A DNA stretch of 64,000 nt from Streptomyces sp. B21-105 (GTDB taxonomy: Bacteria > Actinomycetota > Actinomycetes > Streptomycetales > Streptomycetaceae). A program made the position numbers and the translations under genes. The DNA lies in the NCBI RefSeq assembly GCF_036898465.1, contig NZ_JARUMJ010000001.1, positions 5,394,001-5,458,000 of the forward strand. Direction: 5' to 3'. Of the stretch, positions 57,757 through 64,000 are shown piece by piece; positions within the stretch are counted from its first letter, which is position 1; every line of letters begins with the position of its first letter. Under the pieces are notes generated by a model, which searched no databases, was not told the origin of the DNA, and worked only from the letters and a program-made list of their open reading frames with translations.

Positions 57757-58419
57757 ATGCTGACGATTCACGCCGCGCCCCTGGTCCTGCCGGTCGGCGC
57801 GGTGCCCCTCCCGGACGGCGCCGTCGCCGTGGACGGCGGCCGGATCGCGGCCCTCGGTCCGTACGACGAGGTCGCCGCCGCGGCCCCCGGGGCACGTGTC
57901 CGGCGCTGGCCCGGCGTCCTCACCCCCGGACTGCGCCAGTGGCACGGCCTGTGGCTGCTGCGCCGCTGCTACCACCCCGACCCGCGCGAGTACGACGAAC
58001 TCGGCGAACTCCCGCTGTGGGGCGAGCGCTTGGCAGCCCTGGACCTGACCGAGACCCGCTGGTCGGGCAGTGTCCGCCGCGGCCTCCAGCGGATGCTGAG
58101 CCACGGGACCACGGCATTGGCCTCTCCCGGCGCCCGCTTCACCGACCCCCTGGTGGCGCGGGCCGTGGCCCGCTCCGGCCTGCGGGTCGTCCCGGTCACC
58201 GGCGCTCCCGGCGGGATGCTCCTGGGCGACCACCCCGACCTGGACCCCTTCTCCGAGGGGTTCGACCTGGCGGGCACGGTCCACGGACCCCTGGAGGTGG
58301 GCGCCCGAGCCGACCTGGCGGTCTTCGACGCGGAGGACGAGGCGATTCTGGCGGCGAAGGGCGCGTCCACCTGCGTGGCCACGGTGATCGAGGGCAGGCT
58401 GCTGTACCGGTCCAGGTGA
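57757..58419 (+). CDS. Shrunken imidazolonepropionase/amidohydrolase-like protein
   Basis: A 220-residue protein keeping the two small beta-sandwich arms of amidohydrolases, N-terminal (GAVAVDGGRIAALGPYDEVA, 21-40) and C-terminal (LEVGARADLAVFDAEDEAIL, then VIEGRLLY), with a much-reduced barrel. The usual metal-binding HxH after LTPG is absent: the sequence is LTPGLRQWHG (55-64). A full amidohydrolase is about 400 residues. It is 20 bases after mqnC and probably co-transcribed; homologues are common beside mqnC in streptomycetes in my recollection. It could be a remnant or a repurposed binding protein. Confidence 0.72.
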   Translation: MLTIHAAPLVLPVGAVPLPDGAVAVDGGRIAALGPYDEVAAAAPGARVRRWPGVLTPGLRQWHGLWLLRRCYHPDPREYDELGELPLWGERLAALDLTETRWSGSVRRGLQRMLSHGTTALASPGARFTDPLVARAVARSGLRVVPVTGAPGGMLLGDHPDLDPFSEGFDLAGTVHGPLEVGARADLAVFDAEDEAILAAKGASTCVATVIEGRLLYRSR

Positions 58420-58512
58420 GTCCCCGAAGGGGTGCGGGGAACCGCGCGACCAGCCACAACGCACCTGCACCGGCGCACCGCAGACCCTCGGCGCACTACG
58501 GACCCCCGCCCC

Positions 58513-59568
58513 CTACCCCGAGAAGGCATCCGCGAAGGCCCCCGAACTCTGCGACACCCCACTGCAATTGCTCAGCGCGTCATCCCTGTCCGTCCCGGCG
58601 GCGCACTGCCGGTCCCGGAACGTCGCCCACATCGACACCCAGGCGATGCCCTTCTCCTCGGCGAACGTCCGCACCTGGACCGCGTCGGCGAGCGTGAACG
58701 TCTCGTTGGCGACGTCGTTCGTGCCGATCATCGACGTCAGCGCCATTCCCCGCCACGCGGTCGAATCGTCCGTCCCGAAGACCTTCTTCAGCTGGGCCTG
58801 CGCGGCCGTCGCCGAAGTGATCGCGTATCCGCCCATGTCACCGGAGTGCGACTCGCTGTAATTCATCGTCATGAGGTTGACGGTGGAGACCTGGACGTCG
58901 TATTTGTTCGCGGACGCCAGCAGCGCCAAGCCGTCGGAATCCAGCCCCGAGGGCATCACCGGAAGCGTGAAGGTGACCTCCAGACCGGGGCGCTCCTTCT
59001 GCAGTGCCGCGATCGCCGCGGAGCGCCTGGCGACCGAGCCGGAGTCGGTCAGTTCGTCGCCCTCGACGTCGAAGTCGGCCTGTGTGGAGCCGGCCGCGTC
59101 GAGCGCGTCGCCGTACGCCTTCGCGAGGGCCGACGCGCTGTCGCACGCCGCCGCGAGTTCCGTGCCGGAGGCTCCGCCGAAGGAGACGCGCACCGTGGAG
59201 CCCGTCTTCGTCAGCGCCGAGATACGGGACTTCACCGCCTTGTCCCGGATCGCGTCGACGCCGTTCCACTTCGGCGTGCAGTCGCGGCCGTCGGCGATGA
59301 CGAACGCCAGGTTGTACGTCGTCGGGGCGCCGGCGGAATCGTTGCCGGAAGCCTCGACCGCGCTCACGTAGGGCGCGTAGCCGGTGCCGGTGCCGGACGC
59401 CTCGGCGCTCGTCCACCGCGAGGCGCTCGCGGACGGTCCGTCGGCCCGGCCGGTGCCACCGTGTGCCGCGGCCGACGGGTCGCCGGAATCCGCGGAGCAT
59501 CCCGCCAACGCCAGGGCGGCGAACAGGCAGGCGACCCCGGCCGTCGGCAGCACCAGGAGACTCCTCAT
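58513..59568 (-). CDS. GH18 (chitinase-like) lipoprotein
   Basis: A 351-residue exported protein. The N-terminus MRSLLVLPTAGVACLFAALA leads to lipobox LAGC (C24), then a Ser/Ala/Gly linker to about 65. The GH18-like domain has YAPYVSAVEASG, YNLAFVIADGRDCTPKWNGV, VRVSFGGASGTELAAAC and the catalytic motif region QADFDVEGDEL, matching the DxxDxDxE core with its acidic ending, then VSTVNLMTMNYSESH. It should bind or cut N-acetylglucosamine polymers. ATG at 59568; an upstream in-frame extension lacks a ribosome site. Confidence 0.8.
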   Translation of the reverse strand: MRSLLVLPTAGVACLFAALALAGCSADSGDPSAAAHGGTGRADGPSASASRWTSAEASGTGTGYAPYVSAVEASGNDSAGAPTTYNLAFVIADGRDCTPKWNGVDAIRDKAVKSRISALTKTGSTVRVSFGGASGTELAAACDSASALAKAYGDALDAAGSTQADFDVEGDELTDSGSVARRSAAIAALQKERPGLEVTFTLPVMPSGLDSDGLALLASANKYDVQVSTVNLMTMNYSESHSGDMGGYAITSATAAQAQLKKVFGTDDSTAWRGMALTSMIGTNDVANETFTLADAVQVRTFAEEKGIAWVSMWATFRDRQCAAGTDRDDALSNCSGVSQSSGAFADAFSG

Positions 59569-59619
59569 TGCGCAAGCACCCGCTTTCTTGATTTCTGCCT
59601 GGGACGGAAACAATGTGCG

Positions 59620-59634
59620 TTCCCGAATTGGGAA
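59620..59634. promoter_or_regulatory. Inverted repeat upstream of the GH18-like gene
   Basis: TTCCC and GGGAA arms around GAATT, 52 bases before the minus-strand ATG at 59568, in AT-rich sequence. A candidate operator for the lipoprotein gene. Confidence 0.35.
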
Positions 59635-60039
59635 TGTCTCACATCTGGGCGGATCGCGCGGGAACAGTGGGCACACAGTCAGTTCAGGGATGCAGGCGCG
59701 CAAACATGATATTCATCCGACCAAAAGGGGTCATCAACCCTCCCATGAAGGATCGGGGTTGCGCAGAGATTTCATATTTCTCTCAGGTGGGTGACAGGCT
59801 CGGGTGCTTCTCATGGGTCTCTCATATGCGGCGCAGAGTTTGCCCCGCATAATGGCTCCCTGATATCCGGTGAATGCAATCCGAGCCTGCCGTCGAAATC
59901 CGTGCCGCCGCTCGCGGCAACCGTCGCAGCCGCAAACGTGACGACGCCTCAGCCGACTTCGGCATCGGATTCGCCGGCTGATCGGCGTCTTCGTGCTGCT
60001 GTGCGGATGGGCCGAGGACGTGGCGGCGCACACGAAGCC

Positions 60040-60086
60040 GAGGCTCCTGACGTGAGCCGACGCGAGGCTCCTGCCGTGAGCCGACG
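60040..60086. repeat. Two 23-bp direct repeats before menG
   Basis: gaggctcctgacgtgagccg (60040-60059) plus acg is repeated at 60064-60086 with a single mismatch, a period of 24 bases. It lies 26 bases before the menG GTG. Confidence 0.85.
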
Positions 60087-60099
60087 GGGGAGGGGCTGA

Positions 60100-60105
60100 C
60101 ACAAT
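60100..60105 (+). promoter_or_regulatory. -10-like hexamer for leaderless menG
   Basis: CACAAT ends 7 bases before the GTG at 60112. There is no ribosome site in the interval. Confidence 0.4.
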
Positions 60106-60111
60106 GACCGG

Positions 60112-60807
60112 GTGACCCGTGCTTCCCTGAACAAGCAGCCCCACGAAGTCGCCTCGATGTTCGACCGCGTGGCGGAACGGTACGACCTGACCAACGACGT
60201 CCTGTCGCTCGGACAGGACCGGCGGTGGCGCAAGGAGGTCGCGAAGGCGGTCGACGCCCGCCCGGCGCAGAAGGTCCTGGACCTCGCCGCCGGCACGGCC
60301 ACCTCCTCCCTCCCGTTCGCGCAGACCGGCGCCTACGTCGTCCCCTGCGACTTCTCCCTCGGCATGCTCCAGGTCGGCAAGAGGAACCACGCCTGGCTGC
60401 CGTTCACCGCCGGGGACGCGACGAAGCTGCCCTTCAAGGACGACTCGTTCGACGCCGTCACCATCTCCTTCGGCCTGCGCAACGTGCAGGACTTCGACGC
60501 GGCCCTGCGCGAGATGCACCGGGTGACCAGGCCCGGCGGGCGCGTCGTGATCTGCGAGTTCTCGCACCCCACCTGGGCGCCCTTCCGCACCGTCTACACC
60601 GAGTACCTGATGCGCGCCCTGCCCCCCGTCGCCCGCGCGGTCTCCTCGAACCCGGACGCCTACGTCTACCTCGCCGAATCCATCCGCGCCTGGCCCGACC
60701 AGGCCGCCCTCGCCGAGCACCTGCGCAAGGCGGGCTGGTCGAAGGTCGCCTGGCGGAACCTGACGGGCGGCGTGGTGACCCTGCACCGGGGCTTCAAAGA
60801 GGCGTGA
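60112..60807 (+). CDS. menG: Demethylmenaquinone methyltransferase
   Basis: A 231-residue UbiE/MenG C-methyltransferase, the last step of menaquinone synthesis, methylating demethylmenaquinone with SAM. Motifs: [20 protein letters not shown] (16-35), SAM loop [68 protein letters not shown] and the C-terminal [20 protein letters not shown]. All family blocks are complete. The GTG at 60112 probably begins a leaderless message. Confidence 0.95.
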   Translation: MTRASLNKQPHEVASMFDRVAERYDLTNDVLSLGQDRRWRKEVAKAVDARPAQKVLDLAAGTATSSLPFAQTGAYVVPCDFSLGMLQVGKRNHAWLPFTAGDATKLPFKDDSFDAVTISFGLRNVQDFDAALREMHRVTRPGGRVVICEFSHPTWAPFRTVYTEYLMRALPPVARAVSSNPDAYVYLAESIRAWPDQAALAEHLRKAGWSKVAWRNLTGGVVTLHRGFKEA

Positions 60808-60822
60808 GGACCACCATCGCTG

Positions 60823-61191
60823 TCACCCGGTGACAGCCGTCATCGGGTGATCGCCTGCGAGGGGGTCCTTCGGCCGGTCCAGCTCGCGCTCCAGGCCGCC
60901 CCCGCCCGGTCGCGGCACGCGCGGTTCGCGCACACCCGCGCCTCCGCCGCCCTCCCCTTCGCGGAACTCGAACCACACCGTGACGACCGCGCCCAGCGGC
61001 ACCTCGACACCGGGTGGCGGGTACTGCCGTACGACGTAGTCGACGACCGCGCGGTGGAAGTCGGGCCGGTCCGGTGCGGCCAGCAGCACACCCCGCGCCG
61101 CAGCCGCCTCGCGCGCGTCGACGGCCATCAGGCCGACGAACCTGGGCACGCGCACTTCGGGTGTTTTGGGTGGTATGAGCACAGATGTCAC
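60823..61191 (-). CDS. PASTA-domain protein
   Basis: A 122-residue protein with one PASTA-type domain: VRVPRFVGLMAVDAREAAAA followed by RGVLLAAPDRPDFHRAVVDY and VVRQYPPPGVEVPLGAVVTV, the usual V(P)xxxG-(xA)...QxPxxG pattern. The last about 40 residues are Gly/Arg/Pro-rich. There is no membrane helix or kinase, unlike PASTA kinases. The GTG at 61191 is chosen because the domain begins right after it; an upstream GTG at 61269 is possible. Convergent with menG (15 bases). Function unknown. Confidence 0.7.
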   Translation of the reverse strand: MTSVLIPPKTPEVRVPRFVGLMAVDAREAAAARGVLLAAPDRPDFHRAVVDYVVRQYPPPGVEVPLGAVVTVWFEFREGEGGGGAGVREPRVPRPGGGGLERELDRPKDPLAGDHPMTAVTG

Positions 61192-61287
61192 CCCCAGCGG
61201 TACTGGAAGGGTAACCGCCCGGGGGTGCTGTCCGGAAGCGTCAGGTGTCTTTCCGTAGTCGACGACCACATGGAGTCACCGAAATCG

Positions 61288-61794
61288 TCACCAGGCCAGG
61301 CGGTAGCAGCGCGCCTGCCGCGTCGACCCGGGCCTCGGGTACACCTCCGCGAGCCGCATCCCCAGCCGCTCGGCGACGGCGATGGACCGCTTGTTGGCCG
61401 CGTCGACCATGGCCACCACCTCCGGCACCCCGGCCGCCCGCACCCGCTCCAGCGTCGTCCGGGCGGCCACCGTCGCATACCCGCGACCCCAGTGCTCCCG
61501 CCCGAGCCGCCACCCGATCTCGATCTCGCCCCGGGGACCCCAATCCCGCGGCCACGGCTGGGCGCCGGTGAAGCCGATGACCCGGTCGTCCGCGTCCAGC
61601 ATCGTCCACAGGCAGAAGCCGTACTCGGCGTCGTGCCGGCGCTGGCGGGCGGTGAGCTCCTCGTAGACCGAGAGCTCCGCGGATCTCCCGCCGTGGAACT
61701 CCATGACGTCCGGATCGTCGAAGGCCCGGTGCCAGGCGACCGCGTCCTCGTCCGTGGGGACGCGCAGCCGTACTACGGGGAGAGCTCGGTTCAC
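61288..61794 (-). CDS. GNAT family N-acetyltransferase
   Basis: A 168-residue Acetyltransf_3-type protein. VRLRVPTDEDAVAWHRAFDD opens the domain, GEIEIGWRLGREHWGRGYAT is the acetyl-CoA-binding loop, and VPEVVAMVDAANKRSIAVAE followed by RLGMRLAEV is the RimJ-like C-terminal block. Starts at 61794 (ATG). Substrate unknown; likely a small amine or protein N-terminus. Divergent from the reductase gene. Confidence 0.9.
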   Translation of the reverse strand: MNRALPVVRLRVPTDEDAVAWHRAFDDPDVMEFHGGRSAELSVYEELTARQRRHDAEYGFCLWTMLDADDRVIGFTGAQPWPRDWGPRGEIEIGWRLGREHWGRGYATVAARTTLERVRAAGVPEVVAMVDAANKRSIAVAERLGMRLAEVYPRPGSTRQARCYRLAW

Positions 61795-61892
61795 GGGGCA
61801 GCCCCTTCAGCCAGGTGATCAATTCTGCTGAATAGACTGCCCGTGTCCAGTGCCGGTCGGCACGCAGATTCCGAACTTGGGGAGATCCCGCC

Positions 61893-63200
61893 GTGACCGC
61901 CGTGACCGAGCCCCACTCCGAGCCCTTCACCGCGAACACCGCCGACGTCATCGTCGTCGGCGCGGGACCGGCCGGCTCCACGACCGCCTACTACCTCGCC
62001 AAGGCCGGACTCGACGTACTCCTCCTCGAGAAGACCGAGTTCCCCCGCGAGAAGGTCTGCGGCGACGGACTCACCCCGCGCGCCACCAAGCAGCTGGTGG
62101 CCATGGGCATCGACATCTCCGAGGAGGCAGGCTGGCTGCGCAACAAGGGCCTGCGCATCATCGGCGGCGGCGTCCGCCTCCAGCTGGACTGGCCCGATCT
62201 GGCCTCCTTTCCCGACTACGGGCTCGTCCGCAAGCGTGACGACTTCGACGAGCAGCTCGCCCGCCAGGCCCAGAAGGCGGGCGCCCGCCTCCACGAGCGC
62301 TGCAACGTCGGCGCCCCGATCGTCGACGACCGCACCGGCCGCATCACCGGCGTGCACGCCAAGCTGGGGGAGGAGAAGCGCGAAGTCACCTTCCACGCCC
62401 CGCTCGTGGTCGCCGCCGACGGCAACTCCACCCGTCTCTCGCTGGCGATGGGCCTGCACCGCCGCGAGGACCGCCCCATGGGCGTGGCCGTCCGCACCTA
62501 CTTCACCTCCCCGCGCCACGAGGACGACTACCTGGAGTCCTGGCTGGAGCTGTGGGACCGCCGCGGTCCCGGCGAGGACCGACTGCTGCCCGGCTACGGC
62601 TGGATCTTCGGCATGGGCGACGGGACGTCGAACGTCGGCCTCGGCGTGCTCAACACCTCCGACTCCTTCAAGGAGCTGGACTGGCGCGAGGTCCTCAAGG
62701 CCTGGTGCGCGTCCATGCCGGAGGACTGGGGCTACACCCCCGAAAACATGACCGGCCCGATCCGCGGCGCCGCCCTCCCCATGGCCTTCAACCGCAAGCC
62801 CCACTACACCAAGGGCCTGCTGCTGGTCGGCGACGCCGGGGGCCTGGTGAACCCGTTCAACGGCGAGGGCATCGCCTACGCCATGGAGTCGGGGCAGCTC
62901 GCCGCCGACGTCATCGTGCAGGCCCACGCCCGCGCCACCCCCGGCCAGCGCGAACTCGCCCTGCAGCGGTACCCGCAGATCCTCGCGGACACCTACGGCG
63001 GCTACTACACGCTCGGCCGCGCCTTCGTGAAGCTCATCGGCAACCCGAAGGTCATGAAGATCGCGGCCCAGCGCGGCCTGACCCACCCGATGCTGATGAA
63101 GTTCACGCTGAAGATGCTCGCCAACCTGACGGACCCCACGGGCGGCGACGCGATGGACCGCATCATCAACGGCCTGAGCAAGGTGGCTCCCAAGGCCTGA
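61893..63200 (+). CDS. Geranylgeranyl reductase family FAD-dependent oxidoreductase
   Basis: A 435-residue flavoprotein. The FAD-binding Rossmann motif VIVVGAGPAGSTTAYYLAKA (19-38) is followed by EKTEFPREKVCGDGLTPRAT, the family's PYRKxCxGG-like segment, then AADGNSTRLSLAMGL and LLVGDAGGLVNPFNGEGIAY, the second FAD motif. C-terminus is helical. The family reduces isoprenoid side chains, and mycobacterial MenJ saturates a menaquinone bond, so a role in partly saturating menaquinone is plausible next to menG. GTG at 61893 with GGGGAG upstream. Confidence 0.9.
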   Translation: MTAVTEPHSEPFTANTADVIVVGAGPAGSTTAYYLAKAGLDVLLLEKTEFPREKVCGDGLTPRATKQLVAMGIDISEEAGWLRNKGLRIIGGGVRLQLDWPDLASFPDYGLVRKRDDFDEQLARQAQKAGARLHERCNVGAPIVDDRTGRITGVHAKLGEEKREVTFHAPLVVAADGNSTRLSLAMGLHRREDRPMGVAVRTYFTSPRHEDDYLESWLELWDRRGPGEDRLLPGYGWIFGMGDGTSNVGLGVLNTSDSFKELDWREVLKAWCASMPEDWGYTPENMTGPIRGAALPMAFNRKPHYTKGLLLVGDAGGLVNPFNGEGIAYAMESGQLAADVIVQAHARATPGQRELALQRYPQILADTYGGYYTLGRAFVKLIGNPKVMKIAAQRGLTHPMLMKFTLKMLANLTDPTGGDAMDRIINGLSKVAPKA

Positions 63201-63215
63201 CCCGACCGGTGAGCC

Positions 63216-63248
63216 CGGCGGGCCCGCCCACGCGGTGAGGGCCCGCCG
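63216..63248 (+). terminator. Terminator after the reductase gene
   Basis: Perfect 10-base arms cggcgggccc (63216-63225) and gggcccgccg (63239-63248) with a 13-base loop, 15 bases after the reductase stop codon. Confidence 0.88.
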
Positions 63249-63301
63249 TTCGGCGGCCGACGCGCGAAGACTGCTTCCCGCCGGTCGGCCCGATGATGAA
63301 G

Positions 63302-63319
63302 TGCCCGACATGTCGGGCA
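63302..63319. repeat. 18-bp perfect palindrome, with a nearby half-site
   Basis: tgcccgacatgtcgggca is fully self-complementary. A further copy of the half-site TGTCGGGC lies at 63332-63339. It sits in the 412-base gap between convergent genes, so it may form a transcript hairpin or a protein site. Confidence 0.9.
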
Positions 63320-63457
63320 TCTTCGCCCCTGTGTCGGGCGTGAACGAACAGCCGCAGCCCGACGGCCGCTGGGCGGCCGGCGAGACCTGCCTTCGCGGTG
63401 GCGCACGGTGACGAGCCGCCCGCCCGCCCCGCGTCAGGGCCGAGCACGCCCGAAGAG

Positions 63458-63529
63458 CCCGAAGGGTCAGGAAAGCCCGGAGGGCCAGGAACGCCCGAAG
63501 GGTCCGGAACGCCCGGAGAGTCGGAGTGC
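63458..63529. repeat. Four degenerate 18-bp tandem repeats
   Basis: Units begin at 63458, 63476, 63494 and 63512, of the type cccgaagggtcaggaaag with scattered changes. A plus-strand frame through them gives Gly/Pro/Ser/Glu-rich low complexity. I do not accept it as a gene. The remaining sequence up to 63612 shows nothing else. Confidence 0.75.
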
Positions 63530-63612
63530 CGGAGAGAGCCCGAAGGGCCGCTGCCCCCGAGCGGCTGCGGCCCTTGCGTGCGTGAGGCGCTTTCAGAGGC
63601 GCCCGGGGGCGG

Positions 63613-64000
63613 TCAGAGGACCCTCACCGCACCGCTCGGCGGGTCGTACGACAGAGGCTTCTCGGCCACGCCGGTGGACGGGTTCTGCGCACCGACGAAC
63701 ATGCCGTCGCCGACGTAGACCGCCACGTGGTAAGCGCTGCCCGCTTTGCCCCAGTAGAGGATGTCGCCGGGCTGCAGGTTGTCCAGGGACACCTGGGTGC
63801 CGACGGTCGACTGGTCCTGCGAGACGCGCGGCAGGTCGATGCCGACCTGCTTGAAGGCGGTCTGCATCAGGCCCGAGCAGTCCCAGGAGTTGGGGCCGGT
63901 TCCGCCGGAGACGTAGGCGTCACCGATCTGCGCCTTCACGAAGGCGATGACGGCCGCGGCCGAACCGGTCGCCGTGGAGCCGCTCGTGCTGCTGTAGCTG
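63613..64000 (-). CDS. NlpC/P60 family cell-wall hydrolase, 5' end beyond window
   Basis: The visible 128 residues are the C-terminal NlpC/P60 peptidase domain: AYVSGGTGPNSWDCSGLMQT with catalytic Cys, VGIDLPRVSQDQSTVGTQVS, LQPGDILYWGKAGSAYHVAV with catalytic His, and DGMFVGAQNPSTGVAEKPLS. A Ser/Thr/Gly/Ala linker (SSTSGSTATGSAAAV) precedes it, so an N-terminal region lies past position 64000. It cleaves gamma-D-Glu-diaminopimelate bonds in peptidoglycan. The frame enters from the right edge with no start in view. Confidence 0.93.
   Translation of the reverse strand, partial: SYSSTSGSTATGSAAAVIAFVKAQIGDAYVSGGTGPNSWDCSGLMQTAFKQVGIDLPRVSQDQSTVGTQVSLDNLQPGDILYWGKAGSAYHVAVYVGDGMFVGAQNPSTGVAEKPLSYDPPSGAVRVL

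Larger units (their letters stand above)
59569..60111. other. 543-base divergent intergenic region, locally AT-rich
   Basis: Between the GH18-like gene and menG. It includes an inverted repeat ttccc-gaatt-gggaa (59620-59634), a -10-like CATAAT (59848-59853), and a 35-codon frame at 59874-59981 (MQSEPAVEIRAAARGNRR start) that I consider possible but unproven. A 24-base-period repeat lies at its right end. No tRNA or conserved larger gene is seen. Confidence 0.5.

Noticed and set aside
59791..60099. A 102-codon plus-strand frame before menG
   Set aside because: It crosses the duplicated leader repeat, has no ribosome site and no coding character beyond chance.
63398..63718. A 106-codon plus-strand frame over the 18-bp repeats
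   Set aside because: Low complexity from the tandem repeat, no ribosome site, and it overlaps the NlpC/P60 coding end.

Overview
This window is high-GC actinobacterial DNA. GTG starts, 4-base ATGA/GTGA gene overlaps, DUF574 methyltransferase, TIGR03086 and CE1758/CE1759 families, and a futalosine-type menaquinone pathway all point to a Streptomyces chromosome. The gene order looks like the conserved core of that chromosome rather than a large accessory island. The left edge cuts a lipoprotein gene and the right edge cuts an NlpC/P60 gene.

Layout. 1-7.8 kb: partial lipoprotein, rtcB, a tyrosine phosphatase-GNAT fusion, an SDR, a permease/TIGR03943 pair, and a divergent AraC/TIGR03086 pair. 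7.9-15.8 kb: a flavin monooxygenase/FMN reductase pair, a two-component system, a large PAS-GAF-PP2C-HATPase phosphatase and a DUF574 methyltransferase. 16-17.3 kb: a small scar bounded by a 23-bp direct repeat, holding a broken integrase-like gene, followed by two conserved hypotheticals. 17.6-25.6 kb: hemL, a histidine phosphatase, a deacetylase-like lipoprotein, then the cytochrome c maturation (system II) genes resA-ccdA-resB-ccsB. 25.6-34.4 kb: a nonsense-mutated ECF sigma gene, a P-loop NTPase/membrane binding-protein pair, a repeat-bearing lipoprotein, a yeast-type cytosine deaminase, and a 58-residue membrane protein followed by an unusual HTH-coiled-coil-CvnA-like kinase behind a cluster of inverted repeats. 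34.4-41 kb: mqnL, an IS200/IS605-type element with tnpB and a small RHH gene, mqnP, mqnM, an AsnC regulator and mqnE. 41-51.9 kb: GNATs, TetR regulators, an alpha/beta hydrolase, a fatty-acid cassette (MaoC, FabG4-like, thiolase, acyl-CoA ligase) and a methyltransferase. 52-64 kb: a cold-shock gene, mqnA, a Ser/Thr kinase, a prepilin peptidase, mqnC with a shrunken amidohydrolase, a GH18-like lipoprotein, menG, a PASTA protein, a geranylgeranyl-reductase-like flavoprotein and the cut NlpC/P60 gene.

How the genes work together. Much of menaquinone synthesis by the futalosine route is here (mqnA, mqnE, mqnC, mqnL, mqnP, mqnM, menG, plus a possible side-chain reductase), close to haem (hemL) and c-type cytochrome assembly. 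The window is therefore rich in respiratory-chain biogenesis. The most novel-looking locus is 31.3-33.6 kb, a soluble CvnA-type kinase fused to an N-terminal DNA-binding-like domain and a long coiled coil. The NTPase/binding-protein pair at 25.9-29.8 kb comes next. Several genes have a TANNNT hexamer ending exactly 7 bases before the start codon, which suggests leaderless transcripts. All function calls were made by reading the sequence; no database search was run.
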